Source: Selaginella moellendorffii (Eukaryota > Streptophyta > Lycopodiopsida > Selaginellales > Selaginellaceae). From it: a DNA stretch of 64,000 bases. The stretch covers positions 974,499-1,038,498 of the forward strand of contig NW_003314278.1 in NCBI RefSeq assembly GCF_000143415.4, written 5' to 3'. A program made the position numbers and the translations under genes. Under the pieces are notes generated by a model. That model was given only the letters and a program-made list of their open reading frames with translations. It was not told the DNA's origin and searched no databases. Positions 21,587-32,350 of this stretch are shown here, piece after piece (the first letter of the stretch is position 1; each line of letters opens with the position of its first letter).

Positions 21587-22027
21587 ATACTCTTTTAGTT
21601 CACATAAATCCTCTTTTATAGCCTCATCCTCTTCATCCTGTTGATTTTCTTGGCTGTGATCTTCTTGGCTTAAACTCACTTCATTGGTTGTTTTACAGCC
21701 AATGGTTTTATAGCATCTATAGGAGCATTGTATGTCAGACTTTGTGGTCTAAGTTGTGGAATGTCTTTCACAACTTTATCATCTATCGTTCACGTAATAT
21801 TATCCATTTGTGTACTCATCACTTCCTCAATGCTTAGAGAGATTTGTATCGGCATTGGGGTTGTCTCTATAGACGTAGACTAGTCACAACTCTGTTCTTG
21901 ATCTAGATGTGGCATTTTATCACCATACTTGTTGCATTTAGCTTTTCTACAGCATACTCAGCCACTGGATTTCTATGGAACAAACCCTGGAGGTCTTGCA
22001 ACTTGGATTTTCATATCTAGATGGAGT

Positions 22028-22044
22028 TTTTTTTTGAGGGGAGA
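22028..22044 (+). promoter_or_regulatory. Polypurine tract before LTR copy 2 (family G)
   Basis: TTTTTTGAGGGGAGA directly precedes TGTTGCAAATG, identifying the next block as a 3' LTR on the plus strand. Confidence 0.6.
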
Positions 22045-22395
22045 TGTTGCAAATGTGATTGCAGGTATCAAAAGCTATCTATTAGCTAGTCCTTTTGGAT
22101 ATATTTTTTGTACTACCATGACAGTAGGAGGTCGATATTGCTGGTTCCCTATCAGTCCCTTTTGTTCAAGTGTTAGTAAATTGGGCTTAGCACCTATACT
22201 TAACTAAATGGACATAAGGTAAGAACTCCTATGTGTTTCTAGCTGACCATACTCAGCCTAGCTCTTAGTTCTCTTTTTCTTTGTCATATATTGGCTTGAT
22301 AAAAACCTCGTGTATTGAGACTAGTCCCTCAATATTGCTACATGATAGCTTACTTTGTTTGTTAAACACCCTTGCTATTATACCCTTTGTTAAAC
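22045..22395 (+). repeat. LTR copy 2 of family G, 3' truncated
   Basis: TGTTGCAAATGTGATTGCAGG onward, collinear with LTR copy 1 to about the ACACCCTTGCTATTATACC block. The remaining 3' third is missing. Confidence 0.7.
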
Positions 22396-22499
22396 AGGGC
22401 CTTTTATTTTCCAGCAAAACACCAAAAAATTGGGCATGGTTTCATTGGGCACGAGACCAACAAAGAGCCTTTATCTAGAAGGGCCTATAATGGAAGTAC

Positions 22500-23350
22500 C
22501 TACGAAGAGGGGGGTTGTTCGTGAACTGGCTCCTGAGGGTCTACCCAAATGCATCACCCAGAACCATTTGTCCAGTGGTGCCCACATCCATTCTTGAGTA
22601 CCTGCCTCCCCTTGCTTCCACAAGAAATGCCAGATCTGTGCTTCTTTCTTAGCTTTTTCTGGTCCATTTCACCCTCCTCTCTGTTCCAGTTGTAGGGCAC
22701 AAGTTGCTGCTGCAGTAATCATTCTAGTCCACACCCGTGATACCACCACCTTCGGTCCTTCGTGTTTGTCATTAAAAATCCTGTTACACCTGGCTTTCCA
22801 CACTTCCCACAATGTAATTACTCACAGTAGGTCCACTACCTCTGAGGGAACTCCTTCTGTGTCTGTTCTCGCCATGTTGAGCTGGTCAAACCATGGCTTC
22901 CCTTCCCATGTTGAGGACCATTTCCAAGAGCTTGTACCATTTCACATTCCTATAGCAGCTTTACCCCATATTGCTGCTTCATATGTGAAGCACACTTGTC
23001 TTTGGGAGTGTTGTTGCAGCAACCTGCACGTGCTTCTCCACATGTCTTGTGCGCTTTCACATTCCCAAAGTATATGCCTTTGTGTCTCCCTCGCTCCGCA
23101 TTTATCACAAGATTGGTTTGGGAGATGTATGTTTCACTTAGATGGTAGCTGATCTTGAATAACCAACCACATAAAATATCTTTTTTTCGCCACCCATCTT
23201 CCTTCCCACAGCCCCTTTAATGTCACCGGCTGGATCATGTCTTGTATGTTAGCTTGTTTCATTTTTAATACTAGTAGCGAGTCACTACTTGGCCAAATAA
23301 GCCTTCTTCCCAGTCTTGTCTCATATGCAAAGAACTCTTTCTTCTTTTTT
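22500..23350 (-). pseudogene. LINE zinc-finger (zf-RVT) remnant
   Basis: On the minus strand around 22960-23120 one open stretch reads LPNQSCDKCGARETQRHI followed by LWECESAQDMWR and CFTYEAAIWGKAAIGM. C-x2-C...H-x4-C followed by W and M-W is the landmark of the zf-RVT domain near the C-terminus of plant LINE ORF2. Stops and frame changes interrupt it on both sides. It is a different and older LINE copy from the one at 1-17,560. Confidence 0.7.
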
Positions 23351-23467
23351 CCTTACCAGTTCCATTCTGTTGGATCCTAGACCAGCTCGCTCAATTTTTG
23401 TTTCCTAAACCAATACAGCCTGGATACGAAACCTTTTGTTATTGTCAGGTCCATCGATGCTGTTTTC

Positions 23468-23830
23468 TTATCCATCCTTATTACCCTTATCGGCTTTGCT
23501 CTTGACATATCCGGTCGTATGCTTTCCTTGGGCACTTTGTATGGTAGCAGGCGACCGGCCACCCCAACATCGAAAGTAATGCATCTGGGATAAAGATCCC
23601 TTAACATTCAAGTTCTGGGAAGATAGCCACACCTGATCTCCCACTTGATAGGATACATCCCGATAATGCTGATCCTTATCATGTCGATACCTATCTTGAG
23701 CTTTGCCCATCACCTTAGTAGCTCTAGACCAACTTTGGTGTAGCTGCTCCACATAAGTCTCAACAGCCGGGACCAACACTGACATTGGTTTCAGTACAAC
23801 AATCTGTTGAGGCAACCCACGAGCATTCTC
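23468..23830 (-). pseudogene. Ty3/gypsy integrase C-terminal fragment
   Basis: About 80 residues read QQIVVLKPM...QLHQSWSRATKVMGKAQDRYRHD...VGDQVWLSSQNLNVKGS, the linker between the integrase core and its C-terminal GPY region in gypsy elements. After KGS the similarity ends and frame is lost. It lies directly 3' (minus sense) of LTR copy 3, so it may be the target into which that element inserted, or a rearranged piece. Confidence 0.7.
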
Positions 23831-23859
23831 TTGATGAGCAAATGAGCAAATCTAGTACC

Positions 23860-24402
23860 AAGAGTTAGTTTCTGAGACAAGTTTAAAACTTACTAAATAT
23901 GGAATGTCCCTAGATTGCAAATTTAGACACGGGATAAACACCATTATGTTTAAGCCAATCTCTACATTCTATAAATATGCCAAATAAAAAAATCCAGATA
24001 CTTTCTATAAATAGCATTTAAGATTGAAATGAGACTAACACAAAGGGCATGACAGTGAGCCTCAGGGTGTTTGGCAGACGCGGTAAACTATCATCTAGTG
24101 AATATTGAGGGACCAATCTCAATATCGTGGGGGTTCCATATACTAGCAAGTGTAAGCCAATGACACGAGTTTCTCAAACTAAGCGGAGTATGCTCAGTAA
24201 GAAACACATAGGGTTCCTACCTTATGTTTATCTAATTTAAGTGCAAGGTCATTAACCAGTTTCTCAACTAGCTCAAGTGGGAATGATAAAGAGAACCAAC
24301 TATACTAACCTCTTGCTGTCATAGTAGTAAAGAAAGAGTGTTAGTAAGGATTGGCCAACAGGTATCTTTCGATACTCGAAGTCATATTTATGACACTCTC
24401 CC
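23860..24402 (-). repeat. LTR copy 3 (3' LTR) of decayed gypsy G
   Basis: Minus strand TGTCATAAATATGAC...CTCTTGGTACTA, the most complete copy of the family that also occurs in opposite orientation at 19683 and 22045. It is preceded in minus sense by a polypurine tract CCCCAAGGGGGGGAGAG at 24403-24420. Its inner end is uncertain by about 15 bp. Confidence 0.75.
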
Positions 24403-24420
24403 CCCCCTTGGGGAAGATCA

Positions 24421-24997
24421 ACGTCCTCATTGATGCATACCCAAGTCTAGCAAACCTTCAAGGAAACAACTCTGAAAGTTAATGGAAAGCATACTATGTG
24501 GGAAATACACTAACTTAAATGAGTTATGGAATGACCTCTCCTCTACATCCAAGGACGTTAAGACTTAGACACCTTCGGGCCATCACTGACAAGGAAATGA
24601 CTAACAGAGTTAGCCCCCTTGCTACTCCTAGTACCACTCAGCTTACAAAGGAATGATATATCCCCGCCCGCAGGGACATAGGGAGAGGGCCAGAGGCCCA
24701 ACTTCCCCTGAGCAAGAAATCAACTCTGTTGGGAAGATTTAAAAAACTATTATAAACTAGTGGATTAAGTTGTTTACACGACCATACCTCTTTTCAAAAA
24801 TGAGTCATCAAGAGAGAGGTGGGGACTTGTGATCAGTCTATAATAGTTATCCCCATATTTATGGATTATCGACCAAAGTGCCGAAGTCAGCTTGCCAAAA
24901 CTGACTCAAGTACTAACGAATGAGAGACACAAAACTTTGATTTATAGAAATATATTATTTTATTAATTTGTAAGATTTATTACAAAGTTTACAAAAG
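24421..24997. other. 3' untranslated part of gypsy G; no gene seen
   Basis: Lies between the chromodomain stop and the polypurine tract. No frame or structured RNA was recognised. Confidence 0.5.
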
Positions 24998-26370
24998 CTA
25001 GTCTTTATTACTATTCTCATACTCCATGACAAGCTCACAAGCATGTGAAAGATTCTGAAGAGGTTCCCAAGTTGATTCACAAGTCGGGCAACCTTTCCAC
25101 TTAACTAGATATTCCTTGGAATGACCACCATGAGCTTTGCCAGACAAGAGAATCATCTCGACCTTATACTCAAGGTCATCATGCACAACTTCTGGAGGGG
25201 GACGAATGTCCATAGAGTGATCCACATCAACACAATATGGTGCCAGTAAACTAACATGAAACAGATCATGTACATGGGACAACTCATCTAGAAGATCCAA
25301 CTTGTAGGATACATCACAACAAAGTAGCACAGTATGTTACTATCCATATAACCCTTGGTATGTCTACCCAAATAGTGTCTCTAGTGTTCTAACGCCGACA
25401 CTATAGCAAACATCTCTTTCTCATGCGTTGGCCATCTTTGTTGAGTTTCATCCAATTTCTTGGAATAGAATGCAACATGACAACCATATCACCTTAACAT
25501 AACACTAACTGCTTTGTCACAATATTGCTGTAATATGGCACCTATAGCATAGCCAGATGCATCATAATGCACTTCGAAGGGTTTATAAAGATCCAGGATC
25601 CTGAGAACAGGAACTGTAGTCAAGATTTCCTTCAACCGTACAAAAGCACGCTGATAAGCTGGCGTCCAATGAAACGGTATACTACTCTTCATTAACTCAG
25701 TCAACGAAAGAGCAATTCTTGCAAAATTGTAGACAAACTTGCAATAGTATCCCGCTAAACCGAGAAAGGAACAAACATCTAATACAGTAGTTAGGATTTC
25801 CCAAGACTTCAGCACTTCCACCTTCTTTGGATCCACCTCAATTATGCCACCACCAATTGTATGTCTGAGAAAGTTTACACGCAAAAGGGCATTTACTTTC
25901 CTTAGCATACAGTTTAGGTTCGCACAACTTTTGAAACACCAGATCCAAGTGTTTCAAATGATCCTCCAACGTTTCACTGAAGACTAGAACATCGTTGATA
26001 TATAGGATAACAAATGTGTCCAAATAATCTCCGAATATTCTATCCATCATAGTGCTAAATGTTGCCAGAGCATTGCATAACCCAAATGGCATGACAAGGA
26101 ACTTATAAGATCCATACTGAGTCTTAAAGGCTGTTTTCTCCACATCCTAATCTGCCACCCGTATCTGATGATATTTAGACTACAAATCAAGTTGCATAAA
26201 ATACTTAGCCTTTAAGAGTTGGTCAAACAAGTCATCAATGCGAGGCAAAGGATAACTATTTTTTACTGTGATCGTGTTGAGTGCCCAGTAGTCAATACAC
26301 ATTCTCATGGTTCCATCCTTTTTCATAACAAAAAGGATCGGTGCTCCATAAGGAAGCTCTATTTCGTTAA
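24998..26370 (-). pseudogene. Decayed gypsy G pol: RT, RNase H start, chromodomain
   Basis: Minus strand, 5' to 3'. RT begins near 26370 (LPYGAPILF then KKDGTM); [20 protein letters not shown] is followed by YINDVLVFSETL, in which the first catalytic aspartate of YxDD is asparagine. The frame then shifts near 25860. The RT thumb and RNase H start (VHYDASGYAIGAIL) run to about 25440. Integrase is missing by deletion. A chromodomain follows at 25330-24998 (YKVEMILL, EYLVKWKGCPTCESTWEPLQ). It belongs with LTR copy 3. No gag or 5' LTR remains upstream. It is inactive. Confidence 0.85.
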
Positions 26371-26399
26371 AGTGGGATTTATTCAGTAAAATGGGACTA

Positions 26400-26985
26400 G
26401 GTACAAATTTTCAAGTATTTGAAAATGACGTGAAATTATATGTTTTTTGTCAAGGGGCTAGACATATCTGGGGCATGGTGACTAGCGCGGTGACTTTGTG
26501 TCCAGACTGAGTCCATCTGGTTGTATAATAAATCTCATTGTCAAGGTGAACAAGCCGAATCTAAAGCTAAAGAAGAGCGATGGCATGCGCGCACACACTA
26601 TTTGTTTGTTCATTGAGCGTGTGGTGAGCTTTCCAAGATGAACGTCATTCCTAACCCTACAATCTGACGGCCAACATATTCACTGGGATGGCATGGGGCC
26701 CCACATGATACTGCAAGCCTTTGCTCCTCCTCCAGCTGAACCCTATATGGGGTTCGATCGACAAGGGCTTTATGCAAGGGTTGGCCGTTCAGCTCAGTCT
26801 GCGTACTTTGCAGAGACCTTAAGTGTTTTGCTAGGGACGCAATCATCATGTTTGCACCCCTGCCACCCCATAGAGGTACAAAGAAGTTCCCATAGTTCTG
26901 GGCACCATGCCCATGAGCGATTATGCCAAACAAAGACACAAGCAGCTGCATGGATGAAGAGATTGCCTTGGGGGCAGGATTGAGT
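26400..26985. other. No gene seen; holds one 22-bp palindrome copy
   Basis: No convincing frame. ATGGCATGGGGCCCC followed by ACATGAT at 26688-26709 is one copy of the palindrome family described at 28335-28354. Confidence 0.5.
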
Positions 26986-28180
26986 CAAGGTAAGCACGTC
27001 TTTTTCTGCTCCATTTTGTCGTGGATGATGCAGAGGTAAGAGTTAGGTCTCTCCATGGAGAGAATCCTGTTATGATAATATGCAGTCCTACAGCTTCTCT
27101 GCTCGATGTTGTGGTCGAGCTGCCTTCTAACCAATGTCTCTCACTCTTGAGCGATGCAAGAATTCTTTGACAAAGCCATTTTGATAGCAGTGCACTCGTC
27201 ACACTTTGAAAAGCTGGAGTACTTTCCTATACTCACATCCCTGAACCTGTTGCTCCACAATCTACTAAATCTAGATTGGCTCAGCTTCCTGTAGCCATTA
27301 CTCTGGAGTTCCCGATTCACATCTTCCAATATGGCCCCCTTGGTATACATGGATCCATCTTCCAAGAGGCGGGTTTTATGTGGTTGTTGCTCGCTACATG
27401 TCTCGAAAAACCTCTTGAAGATTGCCTCTCCATATACAACATGACCCCTGGTTTTGTGAGTACCGTCGTTCCCATGGACTGCCAGTTCAACCCTTTGTTC
27501 CTCGAACTCAGTTTTGATTCTGTACAATGTGGTTCGAGGGACTCCATAAATGATTCTCCATGCCTTCATGCAGACCAAACCCCTCTGGAAGACCATGCCC
27601 CCCACCTGATGTTCTGAAGCATCAACAGATGACCGTAATGCCTCATACATAAAATTGCGAGCTGCCTTCCAGGACAATGTCTTGTATCTTGCTCTCTCCT
27701 CTTCAATAGCATCCCAATCAGCATGTTGACAGCACCCCCTCTTGCAACAAGCAACTGTCGAGACCATTTGAACCTCCATCGCCATTTTCTGCCTTTTCGG
27801 TTCGTTGCTCAGATCCCTTTGGCTGCGCTTTAGGAAGGTGTACTTTCTTTTCCCATGAAGAGATGTTCTGTCATCAGTTGTAGTGGTGTTTGATTGTGAA
27901 TCCTTCACATTCTCAAACACTAAGTGCCTCAATTTCCACCGCACAATGCTTCCAATAGTCAGATTGTTTTCTTCTGTGTCAACAACCTCTAAAATCGCAA
28001 CTCCAATATCATCCCAGCCCAATTCTTGATTAGCAACTGCATCTCTTGGATCGACAACTATGGCTAAGCCCTCAACTACCACCTCCCCCTCGGGGTTGTT
28101 TAGAAACACCTTTGCCTGAATCCATGTAGCACGGTTCTTAAGATCCACGGAGGGAACATGCGTCGCACTTGCGGAGGCTA
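26985..28180 (-). CDS. Unidentified protein, Cys-rich and DDE-like flavour; transposase suspected
   Basis: The open frame 28180-27141 (about 345 residues) starts at an apparent 3' splice site, CTGCACTTTCAG then AATAGCC, so upstream exons are expected. Visible features: an N-terminal VVDPRDAV...LGWDDIGVAI module, a basic nuclear-signal-like KRKYTFLKRSQR, a cysteine cluster CCKRGCCQH, helical SWKAARNFMYEALR, VPRTTLYRIKTEF, and C-terminal RLWSNRFRDV...FSKCDECTAIK. After the TAG at 27141 the same frame continues with YLCIIHDKMEQKKTCLP, which looks like the next segment of the same protein and could hold a catalytic aspartate. I do not recognise the family with confidence. The cysteine pair followed by an acidic motif suggests a transposon-derived protein. 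A diverged N-terminal module recurs at 63353-63640. Confidence 0.55.
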
Positions 28181-28263
28181 TTCTGAAAGTGCAGAAAAGA
28201 AGTTAAGACCATACAAAAAATGATTGGAGAATGGCCTAAATCATAACATACCAAACAACCTCA

Positions 28264-28453
28264 ATAGCATGAGGCCACATGCCATTATTCAAACATGCTA
28301 TTGACACCCACGTGAAATTTCGCATTCACAAAATTGGCATGAGGCCTCATGCCATCTTGATATACACACAGTTGCAGGCAAGTAAAAACATACATGACAA
28401 TACGCTAGCCATGAAATTGCAAGGGCCCAAGATGGCATGTGGCCTCATGCCAT
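28264..28453. repeat. Three copies of a 22-bp palindrome
   Basis: Copies at 28264-28285, 28335-28354 (perfect, TGGCATGAGGCCTCATGCCA) and 28432-28453. They lie in the presumed intron upstream of the 28180 splice site. Confidence 0.85.
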
Positions 28454-28548
28454 TTCTAAATGTGGTCCTAAGCCATTCCATGGTGAACATACCAGGAAGC
28501 ACAAGTGCCGAATATCAAGAGGAAGCGGTAGCCACACCAAAGACAGTG

Positions 28549-28735
28549 CCGCTCGCAACACCACAACTACTCGTAGTGCCGCTCGCAACACCGCAACTGC
28601 TCGTAGCGCCGCTCGCACAAACTGCCACTCGCATAAACTGCCGCTCGCAATGGCGCTCGCAATGCCGCAACCGCTCGTAGACACATAAACCACAGCTCAC
28701 AATGCCGCTTACACAAGCAGCGCTCACTGCGCTCA
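28549..28735. repeat. Imperfect GCCGCTCGCAA-type tandem repeat
   Basis: Runs of GTGCCGCTCGCAACACC and GCCGCTCGCA variants. They keep short frames open on both strands but show no protein character. Confidence 0.6.
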
Positions 28736-28802
28736 GCGGAACCAAGAACACGGCGCACAAAAATGATAGACCTAGGAATGAGTTCGAGAATTCAAAAATA
28801 AC

Positions 28803-30733
28803 ACACGCTTGAACATCACATCAAATCATCTGACAAACCAGATCTTATGATTCCTTTGACAAATTTCAAACTAAGTAGCTTCTAGACTTTGCTGTTGGAC
28901 GTTGAACTTTGTCACATCATGTCCTTGCCTCGATCCAGCTGTGCCATGTCAGTGATTCGAACTTTGCCATGCCATGTCAGCGATCCGCGCCAAGATTATT
29001 CGCCGTGTAAAGGAATAATTATGCTCTGTGTGTACGTCCATTTATGGCAATATAAGGCCACATGCCATTCAAAGAATAATGCTAGTCGAGCATTTTTTGG
29101 TGCATTTTTGGGTTCAAAATTGCATGAGCCCACACGCTATAAAGTTTACCTGTACCAAAAATAGAAACAGCTTTATTTACTTGGGAATTTAAGTGGTTGA
29201 GGCATTTTTAAACTTACAAACACATGCCCTACTTACATTCCTTTGGTTGCTTAAAATTCAAAAATATTATAAACCTTTCTTTTTGCATTTTCAATGTTTT
29301 CAATTATGGTTTTTGATTTTCGCAGGACCAGCCTAGTAATCTATTTGCATCCCGTCATGTTTATAGCTAGCTTTCGTTTGTCCCCTTCGCTAGCCTGAGA
29401 TACATCTGCTCGGCATCTGCCTCTTACAGCATTTGCCCAGAAAGGGCATCTTTCTTCACGCAGCATTTGCCACATGTTTAGGGTTTAGGGTTTAGCAATT
29501 CAGTAGCTTGATAAACATGCAAATACAGAACTTGATGCAAAATCCTTTGATATGTCACAATGCCCCTAGGACCATAAACACATTTCAATAGAGAGAGTCC
29601 TTTCATTTCATAACTCCTTACGTAGATCTTGGTGAAACCAGAGTTAGTGAAGTTGGTTTCTTGTGATCCCGCATCTGATTGTGATGTCCCTTTGCAGTGT
29701 CGATGGAAAGGTCAATGCACACCAAACTGTAAAATCTTGGAGCAAAATAACGGTCGGATCTATGGCAAATGCCCCTGAAACATTGTAAAGCTCGTGTGGT
29801 CTTATGTGGTGTCCGATCGAGATGCTTCTTTGCAGGGTCATCAAGAAAGACATTGTATACCATTTTGTAAAATCTAGTTGCGATCTAACGGTTGGATCTC
29901 CAGAAAACTCAAAAAAATCTCGCGCGTGTCAGAATATTCTAGGAATATACTCCTATGTGCCCCTTAAAATGGCATGCGGCCCCACGCCATTTAAGAGATA
30001 ACGCCAGATGACACCGAGCATTTTTTGGTGCATTTTTTGGGATCAAAATTGCATGAGCCCACACGCTTGAACGTCACATCAAATCCTCTGACAAACCAGA
30101 TCTTATAATTCCTCTGACAAATTTCAAACTGAGTAGCTTCTAGACTTTGCTGTCGGACGTTGAACTTTGTCACATCATGTCCTTGCCTCTCTATCCAGCT
30201 GTGCCATGTCAGTGATTCGAACTTTGCCATGCCATGTCAGCGATCTGCACCAAGATTATTCGCCGTGTAACTACTCGGCATCTGCCTCTTACAGAATTTG
30301 CCCAGAAAGGGCATCTTTCTTCACGCAGCATTTGCCACATATTTAGGGAGGGTTTAGGGTTTAGCAATTCAGTAGCTTGATAAACATGCAAATACAGAAC
30401 TTGATGCAAAATCCTTTGATATGTCACAATGCCCCTAGGACATAAACACATTTCAATAGAGAGGGTCCTTTCATTTCATAATTCCTTACGTAGATCTTGG
30501 TGAAACCAGAGTTAGTGAATTTGGTTTCTTGTGATCCCGCATCTGATTGTGATGTCCCTTTGCAGTGTCGATGGAAAGGTCAATGCACACTAAACTGTAG
30601 AATCTTGGAGCAAAATAACGGTCGGATCTATGGCAAATGCCCCTGAAACATTGTAAGGCTCGTGTGGTCTCATGTGGTGTCCGATCGAGATGCTTCTTTG
30701 CAGGGTCATCAAGAAGGACATTGTATACCATTC
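28803..30733. repeat. Imperfect direct duplication with interstitial telomere repeats
   Basis: 28803-29010 matches 30060-30270, and 29406-29868 matches 30273-30733, each at roughly 95 percent or better by eye. The second copy lacks the 395 bp between the two blocks. Both contain TTTAGGG units (29477-29494 and 30342-30363). A further partial repeat, GAGCATTTTTTGGTGCAT followed by ATTGCATGAGCCCACACGC, occurs at about 29086-29140 and 30018-30065. No coding region was seen in the block. Confidence 0.85.
29477..29494 (+). repeat. Interstitial telomere repeat
   Basis: TTTAGGGTTTAGGGTTTA, two and a half units of the plant-type telomere repeat, duplicated with its surroundings near 30342-30363. Confidence 0.7.
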
Positions 30734-31049
30734 TTTATTTAGCTGAACATCTGGCATTTTTGGAAATACAAGATGCTTTGGAATATCCAATCATGCATGG
30801 TATAAATATAGCGAGGGTATTAAATGATATCCCAATCATGATCTTTCTTTTGGATTTCGCGTGCATGCAGTCCGAGGAATGATGACGTTGCGGATTTCTT
30901 TTGGATTTCACGTGCATGCATGCGCGCGGCGATCCAGAAATTAATGGTGGCGCCCAAGTCCGAGGAATGATGACGTTGCGGGATTAGTGACATTTCGCGT
31001 GTGTGAGGTTAGGTTTTGCATTTTGCTTCATACTCGCACTCGCATCACG

Positions 31050-31149
31050 NNNNNNNNNNNNNNNNNNNNNNNNNNNNNNNNNNNNNNNNNNNNNNNNNNN
31101 NNNNNNNNNNNNNNNNNNNNNNNNNNNNNNNNNNNNNNNNNNNNNNNNN
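31050..31149. other. Assembly gap (100 N)
   Basis: Exactly 100 N. It is flanked on both sides by CGCACTCGCATCACG-like repeats, so the true gap is probably a longer run of that repeat. Confidence 0.99.
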
Positions 31150-31432
31150 CTCGTGTGCATCGGCGTCCACTCGCGCTTGCATCACACTCGCGCTCGCATC
31201 GCGCTCGTGTGCATCGGTGTCCACTTCAAGACACACCCAGTTTGTAACTTCGCTGCCAACTCCGCTGCCCACTCCACCACCCACACGCAGCCCACTTGGC
31301 GTCCCGGGAGATTTTAGCGCCACTCTCCAACTGTAAGTGGCAGAGTAGCATTGCTGCTACGATCCGCTGCACACACAGTGCACATTCGCCAGCGAGTTCG
31401 GCCTCGATTGTCACGCCTCCATTCGGCTTCAA

Positions 31433-32298
31433 ATGGTAAGTCTTTTAGGCCAAGTAGAAAATGGCATGAGGCCACATGCCATTCAGTAGCAACATTGGCA
31501 TGCACCGATTGGGCTCTCGAGTGCAGTCCGGTTACAGATGGCGTGTAGCCTCACGCCATCTTAGGATGCAGCCTCAAGACATCTGATGTAGTGGTGAATG
31601 GCGTGTGGCCTCACGTTATTTCCAGCTGCTAGCTTTTCATCTGTCAGCTCTAATTGTTGTGCATTTTTGAACAGGCGAAGAATTGCGTTCTTCTTCCAGC
31701 CACTATCAATGTGGATGCAGAGAAGGGGGAGGAGCTCACCAGTTGGACTTTCGGGATGGAAGGCGAGGATCTGAGGTTGTACAACACAAATGGTGGGAGA
31801 AAAGAATGCATGGGGATCCTTATCCAAGTGACAGATACTCCATGCAGTTCCATGCAAGAATATGGACTGGCACTTGTGGTAGAGACAGCGTCCGCCTTCA
31901 AGATCCACCTTGCACATCCTAGCGGCTTCCCGGAGGGGGGCAGCGGCTATGAGGAATTCCTAGAGGGAGCTAGGGAGAGGTTGTCCAGGAGGCCCACAAT
32001 TTCAAAGACGCTGCAGGTCTATGAAGATCACATGGAATCCACGGACCTCACCTACGGCGATGTTCAAAAATTATATTCCAACATTGAGCCGTTGAGAGTG
32101 ACTCCAGTTCGCGAAGCGAAGGGGAAGGGGGTCGATCTGGAAACTACCCCGAAGCAGAAAAGGGTGGTCAAGCTCAAGCCGACGTCCGACTCTCCTACTC
32201 CAAAAAAGAAGCTACTCGGTGATGCCATTGCATCGGGTTCGAACACTACACCCACCAAAGCCACAAAAACCAGGACAAGGACGTGCACTAGCAACTAG
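31433..32298 (+). CDS. Unidentified spliced gene, about 209 residues
   Basis: Model: the last codon of a first exon is ATG (31433-31435), directly followed by donor GTAAGT. The intron is 31436-31674, ending TTTTTGAACAG. The second exon is 31675-32298 with the frame MAKNCVLLPAT then INVDAEKGEELTSW and a TAG stop. Joining preserves the frame. The N-terminal 120 residues look globular (LTSWTFGMEGEDLRLYN, GILIQVTDTP, KIHLAHPSGFPEGGSGYEEF). The C-terminal 70 are lysine, threonine and proline rich with KQKRVVKLK and PKKK, which suggests nuclear location. I recognise no family. A further donor-like CAG/GTAAGC at 32307-32315 follows the stop. Without splicing, an alternative start at 31654 would use TTG. 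Confidence 0.55.
31461..31619. repeat. Three 22-bp palindromes inside one intron
   Basis: 31461-31482, 31538-31559 and 31598-31619, all within the 239-bp intron of the 31433-32298 model. A further copy is at 32330-32351 just after the next donor-like site. Confidence 0.85.
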
Positions 32299-32350
32299 CG
32301 CTTGGCAGGTAAGCCTCGTTGCATGTGGCATAGCATGTGGCCTCACGCCA

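Noticed and set aside
31150-31230. CRISPR-like or coding repeat next to the N gap
   Set aside because: Short CTCGTGTGCATCGG repeats without regular spacers. A simple tandem repeat at an assembly gap in plant DNA.
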